From assembly GCA_023384095.1 (NCBI GenBank), contig JAHDXT010000003.1:124001-188000 (forward strand): a stretch of 64,000 nucleotides of DNA. Direction: 5' to 3'. Source of the stretch: Hyphomicrobiaceae bacterium (GTDB lineage: Bacteria > Pseudomonadota > Alphaproteobacteria > Rhizobiales > Hyphomicrobiaceae). This document shows, piece after piece, positions 45,729 to 54,012 of this stretch. Each line of letters opens with the position of its first letter. Within the stretch, counting starts at the first letter, position 1. Below the pieces are notes generated by a model, which saw only the letters and a program-made list of their open reading frames with translations, did no database searches and was not told where the DNA came from. The position numbers were made by a program, and so were the translations under genes.

Positions 45729-47252
45729 ATGCTGGAGCCGCTCGGCAACGGCATTCTGACGATCGTGCAGTGGCAGTATCTGCTACCGCTGTTCCTCGGC
45801 ACGCTGATCGGCGTCGTCGGCGGCGCGCTGCCCGGCGTCACCATCACGCTGACGATCATCGTTCTGCTGCCTTTCACCTTCGGCCTCGACCCGCTGCAGG
45901 GGCTCGCCGCCATGACCGGCGTCTACGTCGGCGGCTCGGCCGGCGGGCTCATCACCGCGACGCTGCTCGGCATCCCGGGGACGCCGTCCGCCATCGCCAC
46001 GACCTTCGACGGGTTCCCGATGGCGCGCAACGGTGAGCCGGGACGGGCGATCTGGCTCGGCATCTGGTCCTCGTTCTTCGGCGGGCTCCTGGGCGGGCTC
46101 TTCCTCATTCTCGTCACGGGGCCGCTGGCCGCGATCGCGCTCCGTTTCGGCCCGTGGGAGTATTTCTCGCTGTTCGTGCTGGCGCTCGCCATGGTCGCAG
46201 GGCTCGCGGAGGGCACGCTCCTCAAGGGACTCATCTCGGCCGGGATCGGGCTCGTCGTCACCATGGTCGGCAGCGACCCCATCGGCGGCATACCGCGCTT
46301 CGCCTTCGATTCGGATTTCCTTCGCGGCGGCTTCCCGTTCCTTCCGGTCCTCATCGGCGTCTTCGCCTTCTCCCAGATCATGACCGACGTCGAGAGCCTC
46401 GGGCGTCCGAAATCCGGCCAGGCGGGAGCGGCGCTGGCCCGCAGTTCGCTGTCGGCGTCTCACCTCAAGACCATCGGCGAGATTCTGGGGCGGCCGCTGC
46501 TGCTGCTGTGGTCGACGGTCGTCGGCATCCTCATCGGCGTGCTGCCGGCGGTCGGAGGCAGCGCCGCCAACATGCTCGCCTACGACCAGGCCAAGAAGCT
46601 GTCGAGCCACCCGGACCGATTCGGCAAGGGCACGCCGGAGGGGATCATCGCCGCGGAGAGCGCGAACAACGCCAACGTCGGCGGCTCGCTGGTGACGATC
46701 ATGGCATTCGGCATCCCTGGCGACGCGGTGACGGCCGTCATGCTGGGCGCCATGACGATCCACGGCATCCAGTCCGGCCCGCTGTTCGTGTCCCAGAACG
46801 TCGAGCTCGCCTACGGCATCTACGCCGCCTACATCGTCGCGCATCCGCTGATGGTGGCGATCATGGCCGTCAGCGCGCTCATCATGCTGCGCGTGACGCA
46901 GGTCAGGCTATCCGTGCTCGCGCCCGTCGTGCTCGTGCTGTGCGTGGTCGGCGCCTATGCCGTGGGCAACACCATGAGCAGCGTCTATGTGCTGGTCATC
47001 TTCGGCGCCGTCGGCTACGCCCTGGTCAAGACCGGGTTCCCGCTGGCGCCGCTGATCCTGGGGCTCATCCTGGGCGAGCAGATCGAGCTCAACCTGGTCC
47101 GCTCCATCATGACGGACGACGATCCGTGGCTGTTCGTCACGCGGCCGATCTCGGGAGGCCTGCTGCTCGCCGCCGCGCTCTCGGTGGCGCTGTCGGTCTG
47201 GCAGCACCTGCGCCACGCCAGCCGCACGCGAAAGGTGGAGGCGGATTTCTAA
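45729..47252 (+). CDS. tctA: Tripartite tricarboxylate transporter large permease (TctA)
   Basis: The 507-residue protein has about twelve membrane helices. The TctA signatures GTLIGVVGGALPGVTITLTI, LLGIPGTPSAIATTFDGFPMAR, GVLPAVGGSAANMLAYDQAKK and GIPGDAVTAVMLGAMTIHGI are present. It is the permease for the TctC-bound substrate. The substrate is not set by the sequence. The adjacent aspartate dehydrogenase hints at C4 compounds. Confidence 0.95.
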   Translation: MLEPLGNGILTIVQWQYLLPLFLGTLIGVVGGALPGVTITLTIIVLLPFTFGLDPLQGLAAMTGVYVGGSAGGLITATLLGIPGTPSAIATTFDGFPMARNGEPGRAIWLGIWSSFFGGLLGGLFLILVTGPLAAIALRFGPWEYFSLFVLALAMVAGLAEGTLLKGLISAGIGLVVTMVGSDPIGGIPRFAFDSDFLRGGFPFLPVLIGVFAFSQIMTDVESLGRPKSGQAGAALARSSLSASHLKTIGEILGRPLLLLWSTVVGILIGVLPAVGGSAANMLAYDQAKKLSSHPDRFGKGTPEGIIAAESANNANVGGSLVTIMAFGIPGDAVTAVMLGAMTIHGIQSGPLFVSQNVELAYGIYAAYIVAHPLMVAIMAVSALIMLRVTQVRLSVLAPVVLVLCVVGAYAVGNTMSSVYVLVIFGAVGYALVKTGFPLAPLILGLILGEQIELNLVRSIMTDDDPWLFVTRPISGGLLLAAALSVALSVWQHLRHASRTRKVEADF

Positions 47253-47283
47253 GCGGGAATGACGGTGTGGGTATGCAGTGGGA

Positions 47284-47329
47284 ATCGTTTCGTCGTCGGG
47301 GGTCGGCAAAGCCGGTGAGCGGCTGACCC
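47284..47329 (+). repeat. Left arm of a 46-bp inverted repeat around the acyl-CoA synthetase gene
   Basis: It begins ATCGTTTCGTC and ends CGGTGAGCGGCTGACCC. The reverse complement of 49152-49197 matches it at 40 of 46 positions. The pair encloses the acyl-CoA synthetase gene (47437-49062). Confidence 0.85.
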
Positions 47330-47341
47330 CGGGAGGTGGAA

Positions 47342-47406
47342 AGAAATTCGCGCCGTGCTCGCGGCTGCCCCTCACCCCGACCCTATCCCGGTGCGCGGCG
47401 AGAGGG
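47342..47406 (+). repeat. Dispersed palindromic repeat, copy C
   Basis: It reads agaaattcgcgccgtgctcg, then gctgcccctcaccccgaccc, and ends in a degenerate GC palindrome. It is closely alike to copy A (7061-7124) in the opposite orientation. It lies directly after the left arm of the inverted repeat. Confidence 0.75.
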
Positions 47407-47436
47407 AGTGCGTGGCGAACGGTTACCGGCGCCTCG

Positions 47437-49062
47437 TCAGATGCCTTTGGCGATGTCGCGCAGCTTGAATTTCTGGATCTTGCCGGTCGAGGTCTTCGGG
47501 ATGTCCTGGAAGACGACGTGCCTCGGGCATTTGTAGCTCGCGAGATGCTCGCGGCACCAGGCGACGACCTCATCAGCGGTGGCCTGCGCGCCGGGTCTCA
47601 GCTCGACGAACGCGCACGGCGTCTCGCCCCAGGTCTCGTCGGGCTTGGCGACGACTGCGGCATAGGCGACGGCGGGAAGCTTGTAGAGCACGTCCTCTAT
47701 CTCGATGGAGGAGATGTTCTCGCCGCCGGAGATGATGATGTCCTTGGAGCGGTCCTTGAGCTGGATGTAGCCGTCGGGGTGCAGCACGCCGAGATCGCCG
47801 GAATGGAACCAGCCGCCGGCAAATGCCTCGGCGCTCGCCTGCGGGTTCTCGAGATAGCCCTTCATGACGATATTGCCGCGGAACATGACCTCGCCCAGGG
47901 TGCGGCCGTCGGCTGGCACCTCGAGCATGGTCCTCGGGTCCATGACCTTGAGCCCTTCGAGCGCGGGGTAGCGCACGCCCTGGCGCGCCTTCTGCGCGGC
48001 CCTGTCGGCCGCAGTCAGGGCGTCCCAGCCGTCATGCCAGTCGTTCACCACCGCCGGGCCGTAGGTCTCGGTCAGCCCGTAGACGTGCGTGACGTCGAAG
48101 CCGGCCTCGGCCATGGCCGCCAGCACGGTCGCCGGCGGCGGAGCGGCCGCAGTGACGAACTGCACCTTGTGCGGCAACGGTCGCTTTTCGCCGGCGACCG
48201 CGTTGAGCAGCGTCGACATGACGATGGGCGCACCGCACAGGTGCGTGACGCTGTGGTCGGCGATGGCGTCGTAGACGGCCTTCGCCCGCACCCACCTGAG
48301 GCAGACGTGCGTGCCCGCCACCACCGACAGCGTCCAGGGGAAGCACCAGCCGTTGCAGTGGAACATGGGCAGGGTCCAGAGATAGACCGGGTGCCGGCCC
48401 ATGCCCGCCGCGACGACGTTGGCAAAGCACATGAGGTAGGCGCCGCGATGATGATAGACGACGCCCTTCGGGTTGCCGGTCGTGCCGGACGTGTAGTTGA
48501 GCGTGATAGCGTCCCACTCGTCCTCGGGCATCCGCCAGGCGAACGCCGGATCGCCGGACGCCACGAACGCCTCGTAGTCCTCCGCCCCCGGCGGCGGCTC
48601 GGCCGGCTGCGGGAACTCCCGGTCGTCGTAATCGATGACGAGCGGCGGGGCCGGCAGCCGTGCCAGCGCAGCCTCGACCGTCGGCGCGAACTCGCGATCC
48701 GCGATCAGCACCTTGGATTGGGCGTGCTCGAGCTGGAAGGCGATCACCGCGGCGTCCAGCCGTGTGTTCATCGAATGCAGGACGGCCCCGGCCATCGGCA
48801 CGCCGTAGTGGGCCTCGAGCATCGGCGGCGTATTGGCCAGAATGACCGACACGGTGTCTCCGCGGCCGATGTTGCGGTCTCGCAGCGCGGAAGCGAGCCG
48901 GCGCGCGCGCTCGTAGAGCTGACGATAGCTGATGCGCTGGCTGCCATGAATCACCGCCGGGTGATCCGGATGCACCATGGACGCTCGCTCAAGCAGCGTC
49001 AGCGGCGTGAGCGGCTGGTGATTGGCGGCGTTCCTGTCGAGGTGCTGATCGTAAATGCTCAT
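47437..49062 (-). CDS. Acyl-CoA synthetase (AMP-forming)
   Basis: The 541-residue ANL-family ligase activates a carboxylic acid with ATP and CoA. Its AMP-binding loop is LNYTSGTTGNPKGVVYHH; further motifs are THVYGLTETYGPAVVND, GWFHSGDLGVLHPDGYIQLKDR, and the C-terminal lysine in TSTGKIQKFKL. It resembles medium/long-chain and DmdB-type (methylmercaptopropionate) ligases; the substrate is unknown. The ATG at 49062 is the family start; the frame continues open beyond the arm at 49152-49197. It stands alone between the two arms of the inverted repeat. Confidence 0.92.
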   Translation of the reverse strand: MSIYDQHLDRNAANHQPLTPLTLLERASMVHPDHPAVIHGSQRISYRQLYERARRLASALRDRNIGRGDTVSVILANTPPMLEAHYGVPMAGAVLHSMNTRLDAAVIAFQLEHAQSKVLIADREFAPTVEAALARLPAPPLVIDYDDREFPQPAEPPPGAEDYEAFVASGDPAFAWRMPEDEWDAITLNYTSGTTGNPKGVVYHHRGAYLMCFANVVAAGMGRHPVYLWTLPMFHCNGWCFPWTLSVVAGTHVCLRWVRAKAVYDAIADHSVTHLCGAPIVMSTLLNAVAGEKRPLPHKVQFVTAAAPPPATVLAAMAEAGFDVTHVYGLTETYGPAVVNDWHDGWDALTAADRAAQKARQGVRYPALEGLKVMDPRTMLEVPADGRTLGEVMFRGNIVMKGYLENPQASAEAFAGGWFHSGDLGVLHPDGYIQLKDRSKDIIISGGENISSIEIEDVLYKLPAVAYAAVVAKPDETWGETPCAFVELRPGAQATADEVVAWCREHLASYKCPRHVVFQDIPKTSTGKIQKFKLRDIAKGI

Positions 49063-49151
49063 GGCGGGGATGGTGATCGTGCTGGTCGGGCGTCGCGCGG
49101 ACGCTAGCCTAATGAACGTCGCGGCTGCAAATCGTTTGCGCCCGACTGCAC

Positions 49152-49197
49152 GGGTCAGCCGCTCACCGACTTCTCCGACCCTCGTTGACGAAACGAT
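49152..49197 (-). repeat. Right arm of the 46-bp inverted repeat
   Basis: The minus strand reads ATCGTTTCGTCAACGAGGGT and ends GTGAGCGGCTGACCC, 40 of 46 identical to 47284-47329. It lies about 90 bp upstream of the acyl-CoA synthetase start. Confidence 0.85.
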
Positions 49198-49513
49198 CAT
49201 GATAGAGGCGGGGCGTGTGAACGGGCAGGCCCCGCCAAGACGCAGATCCGGACGCTGCAAAGGGCATTCCCGTCGGTCTGTCCGACCGGGTTGATGCCTG
49301 ACATTTTGGACCGGGTTGATCCCTGACAGTATTCGCTCATTGTTCTGCTGTCACGGACGCTTCCGCAGCGACGCGCAGCCGCGCCGCCCCCCGATGACGT
49401 CATAGCGCTGCATTCCGCGCGTTCGACCGCTGAAGCACCGGAAACCCGCAACGCCCGGTCGCCGGCACGGTTCCGGCAGGCCAAAAGGCGCGCGAAGCCC
49501 TCGGGGCGGGGCG
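49198..49513. other. Intergenic stretch with a possible solo IS end
   Basis: At 49284-49303 and 49309-49328 the 20-mer GACCGGGTTGATNCCTGACA occurs twice (one difference, 25-bp period). On the minus strand this reads TGTCAGG-ATCAACCCGGTC twice, like the multiple terminal repeats of IS21-type ends. No transposase remains. The rest of the stretch holds no gene I can support. Confidence 0.45.
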
Positions 49514-50278
49514 TCAAATCCCGAGCGCCAGCGCGCGCAGCCCATCCCACACGAGCTTCACAGAAATGACGAACAGGCAGGCGTAGGCGATGTTGTAGAA
49601 CGGCTCCTGGGGCACGCGTCGCGTGAGCCAGACGCCAGCGAGGATGGCCAGCGGTGCTATCGGCATGAGCACCGCCACCGTCTTCAGGTTTTCTGCGTTG
49701 AACTGCCCAAGGAAGAGGTAGGGCGGCACCTTGATGATATTGACCACCGTGAAGAACATGACGGCTGTGCCCGCGTAGACCGCGTTGGGCAACCGCTGCG
49801 GCAGCATGTAGACGGCGAACGGCGGCCCGCCGGTGTGGCTGACGAAGCTCGTGAAGCCGGCGAGCGCTCCCCACAGGCTGCCCTTTCCGACCTTCGGGCC
49901 GGGAGCGAGGCCGCGCGGCCTCAGCCCCAGCCAGTGATCGAGGGTGAAAACGGCTCCGATCAGACCGACCAGCAGGCGCACCTGCGCCTCGGTGACGTAG
50001 GCAGCCGCCGCCCAGCCGACGAGAATGCCCACGGTCGCGGCCGGCAGCATGATCTTGAGGTTGGGCCCGCTCCAGTCGCGGCGGTAGGCCCACACCCCGA
50101 TCCAGTCCATCGCAATGAGGATCGGCAGCATGATTCCCGCTGCCTGCACCGGAGAGATCACCAGCGACATCAGCGGCACGGCCAGCCCGCCGATGCCGCC
50201 GAGAAAGCCGCCCTTCGACAGCCCGGTGAGGACGATCGCCGGCAGGGCGACGGCAAAGAACCAGGGATCGGTGATCAT
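49514..50278 (-). CDS. TauE/SafE family anion permease (second copy)
   Basis: The 254-residue membrane protein shows the two TauE/SafE halves: LTGLSKGGFLGGIGGLAVPLMSL near the N-terminus and LAGFTSFVSHTGGPPFAVYML in the middle, with about eight helices. The first motif differs from the copy at 17078, so the two are not recent duplicates. Substrate could be sulfite or an organosulfonate; unknown. The ATG at 50278 starts the hydrophobic part. Confidence 0.9.
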   Translation of the reverse strand: MITDPWFFAVALPAIVLTGLSKGGFLGGIGGLAVPLMSLVISPVQAAGIMLPILIAMDWIGVWAYRRDWSGPNLKIMLPAATVGILVGWAAAAYVTEAQVRLLVGLIGAVFTLDHWLGLRPRGLAPGPKVGKGSLWGALAGFTSFVSHTGGPPFAVYMLPQRLPNAVYAGTAVMFFTVVNIIKVPPYLFLGQFNAENLKTVAVLMPIAPLAILAGVWLTRRVPQEPFYNIAYACLFVISVKLVWDGLRALALGI

Positions 50279-50442
50279 CGGCGGGGGGCGGGTCGGGACC
50301 GGAGGGATCGCGTTCGGGCGAGCTTCCCTTCTTAACATCGCCGGCTGCAGCCCCGCCAGTCTCGCGCCGATACCCCTGGAACAATCCGCATCAAGGGGTG
50401 TTACGGGGGCGGGATCAACCTCCTGTAGATGGAAGGTACGCG

Positions 50443-51831
50443 ATGAAAACCCTGGTCACGGCGGCTCTGCTTGCAACGACCGCCCTCGTTCCAGCGGCGG
50501 TTGCTCAGGTGCAGACCCCGCAACAGCAGCAGCCTCGAGCCCAGCAACCCCAGCAGCAACAGCAGCCGCAAATCCGCGGCCAGCCCCAGCCCCAGCAGCA
50601 GCTCCAGCAGCAACAGCTCGGGCAACAGCAGCTTCAGCCCGGGCAGCAGCAGCTCGGGCAGCAGCAGGCACAGGCGCCGACGCCTTGCGACCGTCTCGTT
50701 CAGCGCCTGCAGCAGAGCCCGGCGGGCGCACCGATCAGCCTCGAGCAGGCGCGTCAGCTCCAGATCCAGGGCAATCAGCAGGGCTGCCGCGATACCATCC
50801 AGCGCATGCGCCAGGCATTCCAGCAGCAGCCAGGCCAGCAACAGGGGGCGCAGCAGCAGCAGGACGGTCAGCAGCAGCGGGCGCAGATCACCGTCCAGCA
50901 GCAGCCGCCCCAGGTGCAGTTCGATCCGGCGGCCCCGCGCATAACGGTGCAGCAGCCGCAGCCGCAGGTGACCGTGCAGCAGCCGCAGCCGATGATCTCG
51001 ATCCGGCAGCCGCCGCCGACGATCACGGTGCAGCAGCCGCAGCCGCAGATCACGGTGCGCATGCCGGAGCCGCAGGTCTCCGTACAGATGCCGCAGCCGC
51101 GGGTCAGCGTTCAGATGCCCGAGCCGCGCGTTGCGGTCGTGCCGCCGGAGCAGCAGCCGCAGGTCCAGATCGAGCCGGCGCAGCCGCAGGTGATGGTGCA
51201 GCCTCCCTCCGAGGAAGTCCGGCCGATCATTCAGCGCGCCGAGCAGCCGCAGGTGCAGTTCGAGCAGGTGGGCGAGCCGCGCGTGGTGTTCCAGCAGGCG
51301 CAGGGCCAGCCGCAGATCCGCTTCGAGCAGATGCCTGCCGACCAGGCCCAGCTCCAGCAGCAGGCACAGCAACAGCAGCAACAACAGCAGTGGCAGCAGA
51401 GCCAGCAGCAGCAGCAGGCTCTGGAGCAACAGCGGCAGGAGGAGCAGCAACAGCAAGCCCAGCAGCAGCCCCGCCAGCCCGCACAGCAGCAGCAGCAGCA
51501 GCAGGTCCAGGCCGGGCAGGCCGTCGCCGTGACGGACCTCGTGGACACCACCGTCTATGGCGCTCAGGGCCAGCGGCTCGGCAGCATCAACGAGGTGCTG
51601 ATGGATCGCGCCGGTCAACAGTACGCCGTCATCGGCTACGGCGGCTTCCTCGGCCTCGGCGAAACCCAGGTCGTGGTTCCGCTGCAGCAGTTCCAGTTGC
51701 GCGGCAACAACCTGTTCGCTCCCGAGCTGACACAGTCCCAGCTTCAGGCCATGCCGCAGTACCGGGCTGGCGACCAGAACTACTCGGTTGTGCAGGGCCA
51801 GCAGCGCGTCCAGGTGCGGCCGTCGCAATAG
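50443..51831 (+). CDS. Secreted Gln/Pro-rich repeat protein with PRC-barrel domain
   Basis: The 462-residue protein has a signal peptide (cleaved near AVAQVQTP). Residues about 22-160 are extremely Gln-rich. A beta-type repeat (about 165-270) follows, with units like ITVQQPQPQ, VTVQQPQPM, ITVRMPEPQ and VSVQMPQPR. Next come more poly-Gln (about 300-358), then a PRC-barrel domain (about 360-425: VDTTVYGAQGQRLGSINEVL, YAVIGYGGFLGLGE). Two Cys flank a small helical part near 80-115. PRC barrels bind small molecules or protein partners; the envelope role of this protein is unknown. The coding DNA is dense in CAG/CAA runs. Confidence 0.88.
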   Translation: MKTLVTAALLATTALVPAAVAQVQTPQQQQPRAQQPQQQQQPQIRGQPQPQQQLQQQQLGQQQLQPGQQQLGQQQAQAPTPCDRLVQRLQQSPAGAPISLEQARQLQIQGNQQGCRDTIQRMRQAFQQQPGQQQGAQQQQDGQQQRAQITVQQQPPQVQFDPAAPRITVQQPQPQVTVQQPQPMISIRQPPPTITVQQPQPQITVRMPEPQVSVQMPQPRVSVQMPEPRVAVVPPEQQPQVQIEPAQPQVMVQPPSEEVRPIIQRAEQPQVQFEQVGEPRVVFQQAQGQPQIRFEQMPADQAQLQQQAQQQQQQQQWQQSQQQQQALEQQRQEEQQQQAQQQPRQPAQQQQQQQVQAGQAVAVTDLVDTTVYGAQGQRLGSINEVLMDRAGQQYAVIGYGGFLGLGETQVVVPLQQFQLRGNNLFAPELTQSQLQAMPQYRAGDQNYSVVQGQQRVQVRPSQ

Positions 51832-51862
51832 AATGGCGACTAGCGAGCAACATACGGGGAAA

Positions 51863-51897
51863 TAGCGAGCAGCGGACACGAGACTCGCTGCTCGCTA
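51863..51897 (+). terminator. 12-bp hairpin after the PRC-barrel gene
   Basis: TAGCGAGCAGCG/CGCTGCTCGCTA is a perfect inverted repeat with an 11-nt loop. A shorter copy of the arm (TAGCGAGCAA) lies at 51841. No good T-tract follows. It may end the PRC-barrel transcript or be another extragenic palindrome. Confidence 0.6.
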
Positions 51898-51980
51898 CCC
51901 CCTCCATGCCTATTGCACTTTGCCATCGTTCGGCTCTTTCATAGCTCTTCAAAGCGCAGCGGCAGCCGGGAGAGCCTGAC

Positions 51981-53906
51981 ATGAGCCGATATCGGGAGGT
52001 CTACGCCAGCGCGAAACGCGACCCGGAGACATTCTGGGCAGAAGCTGCGCGGGACATCGGCTGGTACAAGGTCTGGGACCGGGTGTTCGACCCCTATATG
52101 GGCGAGTACGGCCGCTGGTTTCCGGGCGCCGAGTGCAATACCGCCTACAACTGCCTTGACCGGCACGTCGAGAAGGGCCGCGGGCAGCAGAAGGCCCTCA
52201 TCTACGACAGTCCCGTCACGAGGACGACGAAAGCCTTCACCTATGCCGAGCTGACGCACGAGGTGGCGACGTTCGCCGGCGCGCTCAAGGATCTCGGGAT
52301 CGGCAAGGGCGACCGTGTCATCGTTTACATGCCGATGGTGCCCGAGGCGGTGATCGCGATGCTCGCCTGCGCCCGGATCGGCGCGATCCACTCGGTCGTG
52401 TTCGGCGGCTTTGCCGCCTCCGAGCTCGCCACGCGCATCGACGACTCCAAACCCGTCGCCATCGTATCCGCCTCCTGCGGGGTCGAGCCGGGCCGGGTGG
52501 TCGCCTACAAGCCGCTGCTCGACAAGGCGATCGAGCTCAGCCGGCACAAGCCCGCCCATTGCATGATCCTGCAGCGCCCGATGCTGGAGGCGCCGCTGGT
52601 GCCGGGACGCGATCACGACTGGGACGAGGTGGTGCGCGATGCCAAGTCGCGCGGGCGCAAGGCCGGCTGCGTCGCAGTCGCCGCCACCGATCCGCTCTAC
52701 ATCCTCTATACCTCCGGCACCACCGGTCAGCCTAAAGGCGTCGTGCGCGACAACGGCGGGCACATGGTGGCGCTCAAGTGGTCGATGAAGAACCACTATG
52801 GCGTCGAGCCGGGCGAGGCGTTCTGGGCCGCCTCCGACGTCGGCTGGGTGGTCGGGCACTCGTATATCGTCTACGCCCCGCTGCTGCACGGCGCGACCAC
52901 CGTGCTCTACGAGGGCAAGCCCGTCGGCACGCCCGACGCGGGCGCCTTCTGGCGCGTGATCGCCGAGCACCGCGTCGCGGCCATGTTCACCGCGCCGACG
53001 GCCTTCCGCGCCATCAAGAAGGAGGACCCCAGGGGCGAGCTCATCAGGAACTACGACCTGCGCGCCTTCCGCACCCTGTTCCTCGCCGGCGAGCGGGCCG
53101 ACCCGGAGACGGTGAAATGGGCCGAGGAGAAGCTCGGCGTGCCCGTCATCGACCACTGGTGGCAGACGGAGACCGGCTGGGCGATCTGCGGCAATCCCGT
53201 GGGACTCGGCATGCTGCCGGTGAAGCACGGCTCCCCGACCGTACCGATGCCGGGCTATGACCTGCATGTGCTCGACGAGAAGGGCCAGCCGCTGCCGCCC
53301 GGGCAGAATGGAACGCTCGCCCTCAAGCTGCCGCTGCCGCCATCGTGTCTGCCGACCCTGTGGAACAGCAGCGAGCGCTTCCGCAAGAGCTACCTGTCGG
53401 AGTTCCCCGGTTACTACACGACCTCGGACGCGGGCTATCGCGACGAGGACGGCTACATCTTCGTCATGGCGCGGACCGACGACGTCATCAATGTCGCCGG
53501 GCATCGGCTTTCGACCGGACAGATCGAGGAGGTCGTCGCCCGCCACAAGGACGTCGCCGAGTGCGCGGTGATCGGGGTGCAGGACGAGACCAAGGGGCAG
53601 CTCCCGGCCGGGTTCGTCGTCGTCAATGCCGGCGTCGAGCGCGACCCGAAGGACATCGAGGCCGAGGTCATCAGCCTGGTGCGCGAGACGATCGGCCCTG
53701 TCGCGGCGTTCAAGAACGTCATGGTGGTGAAGCGGCTGCCGAAGACGCGCTCGGGCAAGATCCTGCGCGGCACGATGCGCCAGCTCGCCGATGGGGAGCC
53801 ATGGAAGATGCCGGCGACGATCGACGATCCCGCCATCCTCGACGAGATCGCGCAGGCGCTCCGCCAGCGCGGCGCCATCCGGGGGGCCCCGCCGGTCCCC
53901 GCCTGA
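51981..53906 (+). CDS. prpE: Propionyl-CoA synthetase family acyl-CoA ligase
   Basis: The 641-residue ligase is of the acetyl/propionyl-CoA synthetase type. Motifs: HSVVFGGFAASELATRIDD, ILYTSGTTGQPKGVVRDNGG, WAASDVGWVVGHSYIVYAPL, DHWWQTETGWAICGN and the regulatory/catalytic lysine in RSGKILRGTMRQ. PrpE members share the N-terminal YREVYASAKRDPETFWAE pattern. It activates propionate (or acetate). It stands alone with GGGAGAG before the ATG. Confidence 0.94.
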   Translation: MSRYREVYASAKRDPETFWAEAARDIGWYKVWDRVFDPYMGEYGRWFPGAECNTAYNCLDRHVEKGRGQQKALIYDSPVTRTTKAFTYAELTHEVATFAGALKDLGIGKGDRVIVYMPMVPEAVIAMLACARIGAIHSVVFGGFAASELATRIDDSKPVAIVSASCGVEPGRVVAYKPLLDKAIELSRHKPAHCMILQRPMLEAPLVPGRDHDWDEVVRDAKSRGRKAGCVAVAATDPLYILYTSGTTGQPKGVVRDNGGHMVALKWSMKNHYGVEPGEAFWAASDVGWVVGHSYIVYAPLLHGATTVLYEGKPVGTPDAGAFWRVIAEHRVAAMFTAPTAFRAIKKEDPRGELIRNYDLRAFRTLFLAGERADPETVKWAEEKLGVPVIDHWWQTETGWAICGNPVGLGMLPVKHGSPTVPMPGYDLHVLDEKGQPLPPGQNGTLALKLPLPPSCLPTLWNSSERFRKSYLSEFPGYYTTSDAGYRDEDGYIFVMARTDDVINVAGHRLSTGQIEEVVARHKDVAECAVIGVQDETKGQLPAGFVVVNAGVERDPKDIEAEVISLVRETIGPVAAFKNVMVVKRLPKTRSGKILRGTMRQLADGEPWKMPATIDDPAILDEIAQALRQRGAIRGAPPVPA

Positions 53907-54012
53907 CACACCGGCGGCCGAACCGTTACTTCGTCCCTGCGTTCGTTCTTCAGATTGAAGGGCGCGCAGGACGCACGGCTCGCTGCTTGTGCGAGAGGAG
54001 GAGGTGGCCCCG

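Noticed and set aside
50401-51879. Long minus-strand Leu/Arg-rich frame opposite the PRC-barrel gene
   Set aside because: It is the complement of CAG/CAA-type codon runs, which gives poly-Leu; the plus strand has a signal peptide and PRC domain.
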